A stretch of 64,000 nucleotides of DNA from Roseibium porphyridii. Its GTDB lineage: Bacteria > Pseudomonadota > Alphaproteobacteria > Rhizobiales > Stappiaceae. Shown here piece after piece: positions 35,473-43,215 of this stretch (its first letter is position 1; each line of letters opens with the position of its first letter). The notes under the pieces were generated by a model. It had not been told where the DNA came from, made no database searches, and saw nothing but the letters and a program-made list of their open reading frames with translations. The DNA lies in the NCBI RefSeq assembly GCF_026191725.2, contig NZ_CP120863.1:3948001-4012000 (forward strand), given 5' to 3'. The position numbers were made by a program, and so were the translations under genes.

Positions 35473-36033
35473 TCAGAACTTCACGACCATCAAAATTGCA
35501 CGGGCCGGACCTGAAATCGCTTCTATGCAATGGGGAACGTCGGCGGCATAGCGTGCAGTATCACCCTTGTCGATGACTCCCTTGGCAACGCCAGATGTTA
35601 CCTCCAGCCGTCCTTCCTCCGCGATCAACTGCTCGCGGGTTCCGCGTTCGTGAGGCTTGCTTTCCAGTTTGCCGCCTTTGGCGAAAATAAGCTCATAGAC
35701 TTCAAACCGGCCGGTGTCCTGCGGCGGCGACAGTATTCGGATCTTGCACCCGTCGCCTGCTCTATCAAGCGCGGGTGTCTGATGCTCGTGCAGAATTTCC
35801 ACCCGATCTTCTGGCGTGTCCTCGCCCAAAAGCCCTGCAAAATCGACATTCAAGGCCCTGGTCAGGTTGAGCAATGTCGCAACGGTTGGATTTGATTCTC
35901 CGCGTTCAATTTGACTGACCATGGATCGAGAAACACCCGAGATTTTTTCAACAGCCTCAAGCGAAAGTCCTTGCGCGCGGCGCGCTTTTTTCAGGCGTTC
36001 CGGCAAACGTGAGAGAATTTCTGAATCAGTCAT
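35473..36033 (-). CDS. XRE-type HTH transcriptional regulator with C-terminal cupin
   Basis: A 186-residue regulator. The N-terminal helix-turn-helix covers about residues 12-66 (LSLEAVEKISGVSRSMVSQI). The C-terminal cupin barrel spans about 100-185 (YELIFAKGGKLESKPHERGT; PHCIEAISGPARAILMVVKF). This architecture is common in regulators of small-molecule metabolism such as PuuR relatives. Its target is probably itself or a neighbour; the adjoining VOC gene is convergent, so not an obvious target. Confidence 0.87.
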   Translation of the reverse strand: MTDSEILSRLPERLKKARRAQGLSLEAVEKISGVSRSMVSQIERGESNPTVATLLNLTRALNVDFAGLLGEDTPEDRVEILHEHQTPALDRAGDGCKIRILSPPQDTGRFEVYELIFAKGGKLESKPHERGTREQLIAEEGRLEVTSGVAKGVIDKGDTARYAADVPHCIEAISGPARAILMVVKF

Positions 36034-36177
36034 GGTGTTGAGAGGATCTACCGAAAATACAGCCTTGTCACGTCTGGTTTTGGAGCAGGAGGAGATTGAG
36101 CGAGCATTGCCTCTGGAAGTGAGACGCTCCTGACCTACCTAACCGAGTGGAAGCGGTTCAACGCGAAAACACCGGAC

Positions 36178-36420
36178 GTGCAGCAAGTGCTAAGAGAGAA
36201 GCGGATTGACCTTGATTCAGTCAAACGCAAGAAGCTGATCGAACGACTGCTTCTCGAGATCAGCCGTTCGCACGGTGATTTATACTACCAGTCAACCAGC
36301 ACAATCGCTCTTCAGATCAAGGACTACATCCAAGGCGATGCCAAGCTGAACACTGAAGAAAGAGCCTTGCTGGAACCTCTCTCTCAAACAGACATTGAAG
36401 TTCTGTTGAGTTTGCACTGA
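36178..36420 (+). CDS. Possible small hypothetical protein or gene remnant
   Basis: An 80-codon frame beginning at a GTG; the same frame is open back to about 36100 (through LTYLTEWKRFNAKTPDVQQV), with no ATG and no ribosome binding site. The product is charged and helical (KRKKLIERLLLEISRSHGDL) with no recognised motif. It could be a real small protein or the 3' remnant of a longer gene whose start has been lost. Convergent with the unknown gene at 36466. Confidence 0.35.
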   Translation: MQQVLREKRIDLDSVKRKKLIERLLLEISRSHGDLYYQSTSTIALQIKDYIQGDAKLNTEERALLEPLSQTDIEVLLSLH

Positions 36421-36465
36421 CGCCCTGCCCTCAAAGGCGGTCTATGCCGCATCAGCGCAGCTCCA

Positions 36466-37029
36466 TTACCCAAGCGCTCGCCTTCGACACAATGGTTCTG
36501 ACTGGACCGCCTTTCGCTGAACCGACTTGAAGTAACCCAATGCCGGGCGAATAGCCTCGTGAGCCGGCTTGTGTTCCAGATAGTCAAGAATTCGGTAGAG
36601 ATTGATTGGCTGTTTCTGAACTAGTGAAATCACCTTTTCGACGGCAAGATCATAAGGATAGGTATCAATGAACTGGCAAGCTGTCTGCGTTGGCGTGAGG
36701 ATGTAGAAATCTTTGTCCCTTTTGGGCGTATAGCGCGTCACATCGAAGGGAGAGGCCCCCAGCACCTGGGGCTTTGGAATGTAGCAAGAAACGTCCGTTG
36801 CCTTGTTGTGCAACACAGAACCAGACGTCTGCCTGAAGCCCAGATTTGCCAGTTTTGCAACAGCGTGGCGCCGCATTGCGGGACTCATAATCTCGGCATC
36901 TGAGCGGTCGTATCGCAGATCATCGAATACGGAGTAGATTTTGAGATCGGCATCAGCAAGAAGGAAATAGGGGCCGAAATCCGTTGTGGCGGCCGCGCTT
37001 TCATCAAAAGTCCTGTCTGCCCTTTGCAC
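36466..37029 (-). CDS. Hypothetical protein
   Basis: About 187 residues, soluble, function not recognised. The body (FGPYFLLADADLKIYSVFDD through KDFYILTPTQTACQFIDTYP to KVISLVQKQPINLYRILDYL) is well ordered and not low-complexity, which supports a real gene. The start is a GTG with AAAGG eight bases upstream; an ATG near codon 50 would lose conserved-looking sequence. It lies in a short islet (36.1-37.4 kb) of unknown sequence between the cupin regulator and the one-carbon genes. Confidence 0.6.
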   Translation of the reverse strand: MQRADRTFDESAAATTDFGPYFLLADADLKIYSVFDDLRYDRSDAEIMSPAMRRHAVAKLANLGFRQTSGSVLHNKATDVSCYIPKPQVLGASPFDVTRYTPKRDKDFYILTPTQTACQFIDTYPYDLAVEKVISLVQKQPINLYRILDYLEHKPAHEAIRPALGYFKSVQRKAVQSEPLCRRRALG

Positions 37030-37414
37030 ACTAGTGGCCTTTCAAAAAGTAGAGGCCCGACTGGCCTTTGTCCGTGTTTCCCTGCTGGCGTTGACCGGAT
37101 AGCACCCTGCAATTACTTGCTGAGTTGTTAGTGCTGACCTGGCGCTCGACTTCTCGCAGTCAATAGCAAGCGGCGGTAGCACGTGCGCCGAGAGCGTCGC
37201 CATTGCCGACAATCGTTGCTCAGTTTCTGCTGTTTTTCCACTCTCGTGCCCTCCTGTTCAAAGGGACTGAATGTGTCGTCGCTTCCGGGGCGCATCCTGT
37301 CGTATTCGGAACAGTTCAGGTACCGCGCTCTCAAATAGCGTTCCCTCAACGACTTGAGCAGCAACCGTCTGCTTGAGCAGACCCCAATATTGGACACGCC
37401 CCGGAGACATAAAG
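37030..37414. other. 385-base region upstream of the formate-THF ligase gene
   Basis: No convincing gene. Near the right end there are two copies of CTTGAGCAG (37353-37361 and 37372-37380) that can form alternative small stems: CTCAA-CGAC-TTGAG (37345-37358) and GTCTGC-TTGA-GCAGAC (37367-37382). These lie in the likely leader of the next gene. There is no T-tract and no known riboswitch pattern. Confidence 0.45.
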
Positions 37415-39085
37415 ATGGCCAGCGATATTGAGATTGCCCGCGCAGCCAAGATGAAACCTATTCAGGACATCGGCGAGCGACTGAGCATTCCAGACGAATC
37501 CCTGCTGCCCTATGGCCGCACCAAGGCCAAGATCGCAGCTGACTATATCGACAGTCTGGATGGGCGCGACAGCGGCAAGTTGATCCTGGTCACGGCCATC
37601 AACCCGACGCCGGCCGGTGAAGGCAAGACAACAACGACTGTTGGTCTCGGCGACGGTCTGAACCGGATCGGCAAGAATGCCATGATCTGCCTGCGCGAAC
37701 CTTCGCTTGGCCCATGCTTCGGCATGAAAGGCGGCGCAGCAGGCGGTGGTTACGCACAGGTCGTGCCGATGGAAGACATCAACCTGCATTTCACAGGTGA
37801 CTTTCACGCCATCACCTCAGCTCACAACCTGCTGGCTGCCCTGATTGAAAATCACATTTACTGGGGCAATGAGCTCGGCATCGACCAGCGCCGTGTCACC
37901 TGGCGCCGGGTGCTTGATATGAACGATCGTGCGCTGCGCTCCATCGTCTGTTCGCTCGGCGGCGTCGCCAATGGCTTTCCTCGGGAAGGTGGTTTCGACA
38001 TCACCGTTGCTTCCGAGATCATGGCGATCCTCTGTCTGGCAACTGACCTGGACGACCTGCAAAAGCGCCTTGGCGACATCATCGTGGCCTATCGCCGTGA
38101 CCGCACGGCAATCCGGGCACGCGACCTTGAAGCGGACGGCGCGATGACCGTGCTGCTGAAAGAGGCGATGCAGCCGAACCTGGTTCAGACACTGGAAAAC
38201 AACCCGGCCTTCATCCATGGCGGTCCGTTCGCCAATATCGCGCATGGCTGTAACTCAGTGGTTGCCACACAGACAGCTCTCAAACTTGCCGACTACGTTG
38301 TGACCGAAGCCGGTTTCGGTGCGGATCTCGGTGCAGAAAAATTCTTCGACATCAAATGCCGCAAAGCCGGTCTTTCCCCTGATGCAGTCGTCATCGTCGC
38401 CACGATCAAGGCCCTGAAGATGAATGGCGGCGTCGCCAAGGAAGACCTGGGCGCCGAGAATGTCGATGCCGTCGCCAAGGGTTGCGCAAACCTTGGCCGG
38501 CACATTGAGAACGTGAAGCAGTTCGGCGTTCCAGCGGTTGTTGCGATCAATCACTTCACTGCTGATACAGACGCGGAAGTTCAGGCGGTCAGAGACTACT
38601 GCGCAGACCTCGGTGTCGATGCCATCCTGGCTACGCACTGGGCCAATGGTTCTGCCGGAACGGAAGAACTGGCAAACCGTGTGGTTGAACTGGCTGAAAG
38701 CGGTGCGGCACAGTTTGCCCCGCTCTATGACGATAACCTGTCGCTTTTTGAAAAGATCGAAACCATCGCCAAGCGGATCTACCGCGCTGATGAAGTACTC
38801 GCCGACAAATCCGTGCGCGACCAGTTGAAGCGCTGGGAGGCCGACGGTTTCGGTGATCTGCCGGTCTGCATGGCCAAGACACAGTATTCCTTCACAACGG
38901 ATCCGCAAATGCGCGGTGCACCGACCGGTCACAGTCTGCCGGTTCGTGAAGTCAGATTGTCCGCTGGTGCCGGCTTCATTGTCGTTATCTGCGGCGAGAT
39001 CATGACAATGCCGGGTCTGCCACGCGTGCCGTCGGCCAACCATATCCGCCTTGATGACAACGGACAGATTGAAGGGTTGTTCTGA
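37415..39085 (+). CDS. fhs: Formate--tetrahydrofolate ligase
   Basis: Joins formate to tetrahydrofolate with ATP (or runs in reverse to release formate and ATP) in the one-carbon pathway. The 556-residue protein has the P-loop-like ATP site in [20 protein letters not shown], plus [20 protein letters not shown] and [20 protein letters not shown], all diagnostic. The ATG at 37415 has GGAG nine bases upstream; the longer frame begins before that site. It leads a one-carbon region and is followed by its own terminator, so it is a separate unit from the corrinoid genes. Confidence 0.96.
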   Translation: MASDIEIARAAKMKPIQDIGERLSIPDESLLPYGRTKAKIAADYIDSLDGRDSGKLILVTAINPTPAGEGKTTTTVGLGDGLNRIGKNAMICLREPSLGPCFGMKGGAAGGGYAQVVPMEDINLHFTGDFHAITSAHNLLAALIENHIYWGNELGIDQRRVTWRRVLDMNDRALRSIVCSLGGVANGFPREGGFDITVASEIMAILCLATDLDDLQKRLGDIIVAYRRDRTAIRARDLEADGAMTVLLKEAMQPNLVQTLENNPAFIHGGPFANIAHGCNSVVATQTALKLADYVVTEAGFGADLGAEKFFDIKCRKAGLSPDAVVIVATIKALKMNGGVAKEDLGAENVDAVAKGCANLGRHIENVKQFGVPAVVAINHFTADTDAEVQAVRDYCADLGVDAILATHWANGSAGTEELANRVVELAESGAAQFAPLYDDNLSLFEKIETIAKRIYRADEVLADKSVRDQLKRWEADGFGDLPVCMAKTQYSFTTDPQMRGAPTGHSLPVREVRLSAGAGFIVVICGEIMTMPGLPRVPSANHIRLDDNGQIEGLF

Positions 39086-39112
39086 CCACGTCCGGATCGG
39101 AACGACAAACTG

Positions 39113-39142
39113 AAGGCGGATCATTCGATCCGCCTTTTCTTT
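39113..39142 (+). terminator. Rho-independent terminator after fhs
   Basis: AAGGCGGATC / GATCCGCCTT with loop ATTC (39113-39136), followed by TTTTCTTTTT. Confidence 0.88.
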
Positions 39143-39338
39143 TTGCAGCGACACATGGGGTAAACTGCGGTGGCTAAAGGCTAATCCGGTATGCAAAACA
39201 ACTCGAGATGCGCCCTTCCAAGCACAGCTGTCGCGTAAACGACTTGCCGTGTCGCATTGGAGATATCGACGATTCCACCTTGGGGCATAAGGTTTTTCAC
39301 TAAGTTGTTGGCCCTTAGCGCCAGGTTGGAGCTGCCTT

Positions 39339-40040
39339 ATGTCCGATGAAGACGATATCGATCTCGCCTCCCTGTCCGACGACGAACTTGTCGAACAGAT
39401 GCATGATGATCTCTATGACGGTCTGCAGGAAGAGATCGAAGAAGGAGTGAACATCCTTCTTGGTCGCGGCTGGACACCCTACGACGTCCTGACGAAAGCC
39501 CTCGTTGAAGGCATGCGTATCGTCGGCATAGATTTCCGGGACGGCATCCTTTTCGTGCCGGAAGTGCTTTTGTCCGCCAACGCCATGAAAGCCGGCATGG
39601 GCATTTTACGCCCGTTGCTCGCCGAAACAGGCGCTCCAAAGGTTGGCAAGATGGTGATCGGCACGGTGAAGGGCGACATCCACGATATCGGCAAGAACCT
39701 CGTTTCCATGATGATGGAAGGTGCCGGTTTTGAGGTAATCGATATCGGTATCAACAATCCGGTCGAAAACTACCTGGCTGCCCTCGAAGAGCATCAACCG
39801 GATATTCTCGGCATGTCAGCACTGCTGACGACCACGATGCCTTACATGAAAGTCGTGATCGACGAGATGAAGGAAAAGGGCATTCGGGACGATTACATCG
39901 TGCTCGTCGGCGGCGCGCCTCTCAACGAGGAATTCGGCGAGGCGGTCGGAGCTGACGGCTATTGCCGGGACGCAGCCGTTGCCGTGGAAATGGCAAAGGA
40001 CCTGATCGCCCGGCGCCACAACCAGCTGGCCAAAGGCTGA
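39339..40040 (+). CDS. Corrinoid (B12-binding) methyltransferase-cognate protein
   Basis: Carries a methyl group on its cobalamin between a substrate methyltransferase and methyl-THF methyltransferase. The 233-residue protein has the helical cap domain (residues 1-95) and then the B12 Rossmann domain with the cobalt-ligand motif DxHxxG at Asp113-x-His115-xx-Gly118 (GDIHDIGKNLV), plus GMSALLTTTMPYMKVVIDEM and LVGGAPLNEEFGEAVGADGY. This is the MtgC/MttC/MtbC type. GGAG precedes the ATG by seven bases. First gene of a tight five-gene run; its usual partner methyltransferase is not adjacent. Confidence 0.93.
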   Translation: MSDEDDIDLASLSDDELVEQMHDDLYDGLQEEIEEGVNILLGRGWTPYDVLTKALVEGMRIVGIDFRDGILFVPEVLLSANAMKAGMGILRPLLAETGAPKVGKMVIGTVKGDIHDIGKNLVSMMMEGAGFEVIDIGINNPVENYLAALEEHQPDILGMSALLTTTMPYMKVVIDEMKEKGIRDDYIVLVGGAPLNEEFGEAVGADGYCRDAAVAVEMAKDLIARRHNQLAKG

Positions 40041-40049
40041 GGCTGAGAC

Positions 40050-40718
40050 ATGTTCAAGGAGGCTGCCGATATGCAGGCGGGCGAGCCTCTCTTCCCAATC
40101 GAGACGGAAGGCGACGCGGGCGACAAGATCGGCCGCGTGCTCGTTATTGCCTGCGGAGCTCTGGCACGTGAAATCATAGCGATCAGAGACCAGAACAATC
40201 TCGATCATATCGATCTTACTTGCTTACCCGCCAAGCTGCACAATACGCCGGACAAGATTCCTGAGGAGGTTCGCAGGACCATCCTCATGAACAACGATGT
40301 CTATTCCGAGATTCTGGTCGCCTATGGCGATTGTGGAACCGGCGGCCTTTTGGACAAAGTACTAAAAGAAACGGGTGCCCGTCGTATCGAAGGCGCGCAT
40401 TGCTATGCCTTCTTTTCCGGTCTGGAGGCCTTTGATCAGATGGAGGAGGACCAGTTGGGCACATTCTACCTGACTGACTTTCTTGCAAGACACTTCCAGA
40501 CAATGGTTATCGAACCGCTTGGCCTCGACTGGCATCCGCATTTGAGAGACATGTATTTCGCGCACTATACGCGCCTGCTTTACCTTGCTCAGACCGACGA
40601 TCCGGACCTGGAAGCAGCCGCTAGGCGCGCCGCGGAACGCCTGGACCTACCGTTCGAAATCAAAAAGACCGGCTATGGAATGCTGGCACCTTTTGTCGGC
40701 AAAGATCTTCCAAAATGA
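40050..40718 (+). CDS. DUF1638 protein associated with corrinoid methyl transfer
   Basis: A 222-residue soluble protein of the DUF1638 family, function unproven. Hallmarks visible are RVLVIACGALAREI near the start, DHIDLTCLPAKLHNTPDKIP, ILVAYGDCGTGGLLDKVLKE and EGAHCYAFFSGLEAFDQM. The conserved cysteines (CGALA, CLPA, DCGTGG, HCYAF) could bind metal or a cofactor. It begins 9 bases after the corrinoid protein gene and GAGG lies close to the ATG. Genes of this family travel with corrinoid methyltransferases, so a role in corrinoid loading, reactivation or methyl-donor handling is plausible. Confidence 0.85.
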   Translation: MFKEAADMQAGEPLFPIETEGDAGDKIGRVLVIACGALAREIIAIRDQNNLDHIDLTCLPAKLHNTPDKIPEEVRRTILMNNDVYSEILVAYGDCGTGGLLDKVLKETGARRIEGAHCYAFFSGLEAFDQMEEDQLGTFYLTDFLARHFQTMVIEPLGLDWHPHLRDMYFAHYTRLLYLAQTDDPDLEAAARRAAERLDLPFEIKKTGYGMLAPFVGKDLPK

Positions 40719-40833
40719 ATTCCGTCGTTCCCACCGTGGGATAAGTCGGTTTTTCACGTGATGATGCCGCTATCAGGCGGCCTGAAGATCAGCCCTTCCT
40801 TCAAAGATAGATTGTCAGGTGGAGAAAGAGGCC

Positions 40834-41136
40834 ATGGCGCAGAAGATCATCGTATTTTGGCGGGATATCCCGGCACAGATCCTGGTGAAAAAGGGACGGA
40901 AATCTGCCCGCAGGGAACTGCCAGCCATGTTCATGGAGGCAATCGACGCCTGCGCCATGAGGGTCGGGGCCAAAGACAGCGAGGCCTATATGGCCGAGTG
41001 GCGCCGTGCAGACCCGGTTGAGGTTTCTGACGACCTGGAATCTGAAGCAGAGACAGCCTTGAGTGAGCTGGTAACGGCCTATCCGAAGGACCGTCTGAAA
41101 ACCCTTTTGGCAAGTGGAGGCAGCGAGAATGACTGA
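40834..41136 (+). CDS. Small virulence-factor-family protein (PF13769 type)
   Basis: A 100-residue protein. The pattern IIVFWRDIPAQILVKKGRKS with the later AEWRRADP matches the small family named virulence factor, whose biochemical role is unknown. It is present in this kind of C1 cluster, so the pathogenesis name is probably misleading. The ATG at 40834 has GGAG nine bases upstream. Its last eight bases overlap the start of the MTHFR-like gene (ATGACTGA), so translation is coupled. Confidence 0.75.
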   Translation: MAQKIIVFWRDIPAQILVKKGRKSARRELPAMFMEAIDACAMRVGAKDSEAYMAEWRRADPVEVSDDLESEAETALSELVTAYPKDRLKTLLASGGSEND

Positions 41137-42022
41137 ACAGCGTCTTTTGGCGAATGGGCGGCTTCCCGCCTCGACCGAAATGTCACCCAAACAGGTGATC
41201 GAAAAAACGGAGTTGCTTGCCAGCATTCCCACCGGAACACAGGTCTATGTGACAGACCTCGGCAATGCATCGGAAGACACCATTGTTGCCGCTGCCCGCA
41301 CACTGACCAGCCACAAGCTGACGCCAGTTCCGCATATGGCGGCACGCCGGTACCCCTCCTATGAAGCCTTTGAGCGACGCATCCACCGGCTCACGCAAGA
41401 GGCAGGCGTCACCGAAGTCTTGGCGATTGCGGGTGAAGCCGAAAAGTCCGGCCCGTTGACTTCATCAGTCTCCCTTCTGGAAACCGGTCTTTTCGACAAG
41501 CTTGGCATAAAAAAAATTGCCGTCGCGGGTCACCCGGAAGGCGCTCCCGACATCTCACCTGATGTCATCCGGGAATTTTTGAACCGCAAGCATGAACTTG
41601 CTGCTCAAAGCGATGCGGAATTCCGCATCGTCACCCAGTTCGGTTTCGACCCTCACCGGGTCAGCCTCTGGCTTGACGAGTTGCGCGACTGGGGCAACCT
41701 CTTTCCGGTACATATAGGGGTGGCCGGCCCTGCAAAGATGACGACGCTTTTGAAATACGCAGCCTTTGCCGGTGTCGAGAATTCACTCAATTTCCTGAAA
41801 AAACGCGGTGGTGCAGTCGTCTCCATGCTCTCCGGCTATGACCCGGACACCATGGTTGAGCCGCTTGAGAACCGTGTTGTCAGTCAGCCCTCCTGTCAGC
41901 TCGTTCAAATCCATGTTTATCCGTTTGGCGGGGTCCAGAAAACCGCGGATTGGCTCCACAACCGCGGGAGCTGGTCCTTTCAATCCCCCTCCTCCACACT
42001 GACAGCCAACGAAAGCGCCTAA
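41129..42022 (+). CDS. Methylenetetrahydrofolate reductase, C1-module type
   Basis: FAD enzyme of the MetF superfamily, 297 residues. In this context it probably runs toward oxidation, turning methyl-THF into methylene-THF. Visible features are VYVTDLGNASEDTIVAAART (start of the barrel), VPHMAARRYPSYEAFERRIH, FRIVTQFGFDPHRVSLWLDE and PVHIGVAGPAKMTTLLKYAA. The start overlaps the previous gene by eight bases. The stop is immediately followed by the next ATG. This is a divergent MetF branch rather than the methionine-synthesis enzyme. Confidence 0.87.
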   Translation: MTEQRLLANGRLPASTEMSPKQVIEKTELLASIPTGTQVYVTDLGNASEDTIVAAARTLTSHKLTPVPHMAARRYPSYEAFERRIHRLTQEAGVTEVLAIAGEAEKSGPLTSSVSLLETGLFDKLGIKKIAVAGHPEGAPDISPDVIREFLNRKHELAAQSDAEFRIVTQFGFDPHRVSLWLDELRDWGNLFPVHIGVAGPAKMTTLLKYAAFAGVENSLNFLKKRGGAVVSMLSGYDPDTMVEPLENRVVSQPSCQLVQIHVYPFGGVQKTADWLHNRGSWSFQSPSSTLTANESA

Positions 42023-42985
42023 ATGACCCGCACTGTTGTCGCCTCCGCCACCAAGGAAATCATCATAGGCTTCGACCAGCCGTTTTGTGTGATCGGTGAA
42101 CGGATCAACCCGACCGGCCGCAAGAAACTGGCCGCGGAAATGATCGAAGGCAATTTCGAAACCGTCAAGGCCGATGCACTGGCGCAGGTTGCAGCCGGTG
42201 CAACGATGCTCGATGTCAATGCTGGCGTTACCGCAGTTAACCCGAACGAGACCGAGCCTCCGCTTCTTGTTAAAACTCTTGAGATTGTTCAAGAGCTTAC
42301 GAACGTTCCTTTGTCAATTGATTCATCTGTAACCGCGGCAATCGAAGCCGGGCTGGAGGTCGCCAAGGGCCGTCCGCTTGTCAACTCGGTAACAGGTGAA
42401 GAAGAAAAGCTTGAAGCGATCCTGCCGCTAATCAAGAAGTACGACGTCCCGGTTGTTGCAATCTCAAACGACGAAAGCGGGATATCCGAAGACCCGGATG
42501 TGCGCTTTGCCGTTGCCAAGAAGATCGTGGAACGGGCGGCTGATTTCGGCATCCCGTCACATGACATTGTCGTCGATCCTCTGGTCATGCCAATCGGTGC
42601 AATGGGAACTGCCGGTCAGCAAGTGTTCAAACTCCTACGCCGCTTGCGCGACGAGCTGAAGGTGAACACGACCTGCGGCCTTTCCAACATTTCCTTTGGT
42701 CTGCCACACAGACACGGCATCAATGCAGGTTTCATTCCGATGGTGATCGGCGCCGGCATGACTTCAGCAATCATGAACCCCTGCCGCCCACAGGAAATGG
42801 AAGCCGTGCGCGCCGCCAATGTTCTGAATGGAACGGATCCTAACTGCCAGGAATGGATCATGACTTACAGGGACCATCAGCCGGCGGCAGCGAGCGCTGC
42901 ATCTTCAACTCCAGCGGATGGCGGAGCATCTGCCGGCGGCGGACGTCGCCGTGGAGGTCGCGCGGCTCGGCGGTCTGCAGGCTGA
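42023..42985 (+). CDS. Methyltetrahydrofolate:corrinoid methyltransferase
   Basis: Moves the methyl group between the corrinoid protein and tetrahydrofolate (MtgA/AcsE type). The 320-residue pterin-binding TIM barrel has CVIGERINPTGRKKLAAEMI, MLDVNAGVTAVNPNETEPPL, LSIDSSVTAAIEAGLEV and DIVVDPLVMPIGAMGTAGQQ. An Ala/Gly/Arg-rich tail of about 35 residues after MTYRDHQPA is unusual and probably disordered. The start codon abuts the preceding stop, so coupling is likely. A terminator follows at 43039. Confidence 0.93.
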   Translation: MTRTVVASATKEIIIGFDQPFCVIGERINPTGRKKLAAEMIEGNFETVKADALAQVAAGATMLDVNAGVTAVNPNETEPPLLVKTLEIVQELTNVPLSIDSSVTAAIEAGLEVAKGRPLVNSVTGEEEKLEAILPLIKKYDVPVVAISNDESGISEDPDVRFAVAKKIVERAADFGIPSHDIVVDPLVMPIGAMGTAGQQVFKLLRRLRDELKVNTTCGLSNISFGLPHRHGINAGFIPMVIGAGMTSAIMNPCRPQEMEAVRAANVLNGTDPNCQEWIMTYRDHQPAAASAASSTPADGGASAGGGRRRGGRAARRSAG

Positions 42986-43038
42986 GGGATCAGAAAGACC
43001 AGATGAGGTCAGTGACCGGGTCGAATCGCTGCGTCAGT

Positions 43039-43064
43039 CCCCTCCCGCTAACGGGAGGGGTTTT
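43039..43064 (+). terminator. Rho-independent terminator after the methyl-THF methyltransferase
   Basis: CCCCTCCCG / CGGGAGGGG with loop CTAA (43039-43060), followed by TTTT. It separates the five-gene run from the activase gene. Confidence 0.85.
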
Positions 43065-43215
43065 GTGCATCGCGGAGCCGTTGAAATACGCGCAGCCGCT
43101 CAAGACCGTGGCGAAGAATTGCTGCTACTGATATGCGTTCCCTCTCCCGCAGTGAGTGGATAGGCAAAACGATTACTGAGAATTGAGAAATCCCTGTGGT
43201 GACTGAACCAAAGCC

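Noticed and set aside
37128..37397. 89-codon minus-strand frame upstream of fhs
   Set aside because: Arg/Cys-rich composition and no ribosome binding site; reads across the probable fhs leader.
38255..39196. 313-codon minus-strand frame antisense to fhs
   Set aside because: Shadow of the fhs frame; amino acid composition (many Cys, His, Arg) is not protein-like.
39143..39338. Possible cobalamin riboswitch before the corrinoid protein gene
   Set aside because: No B12-box-like sequence (for example GCCACTG) and no supporting stems were found; nothing specific claimed.
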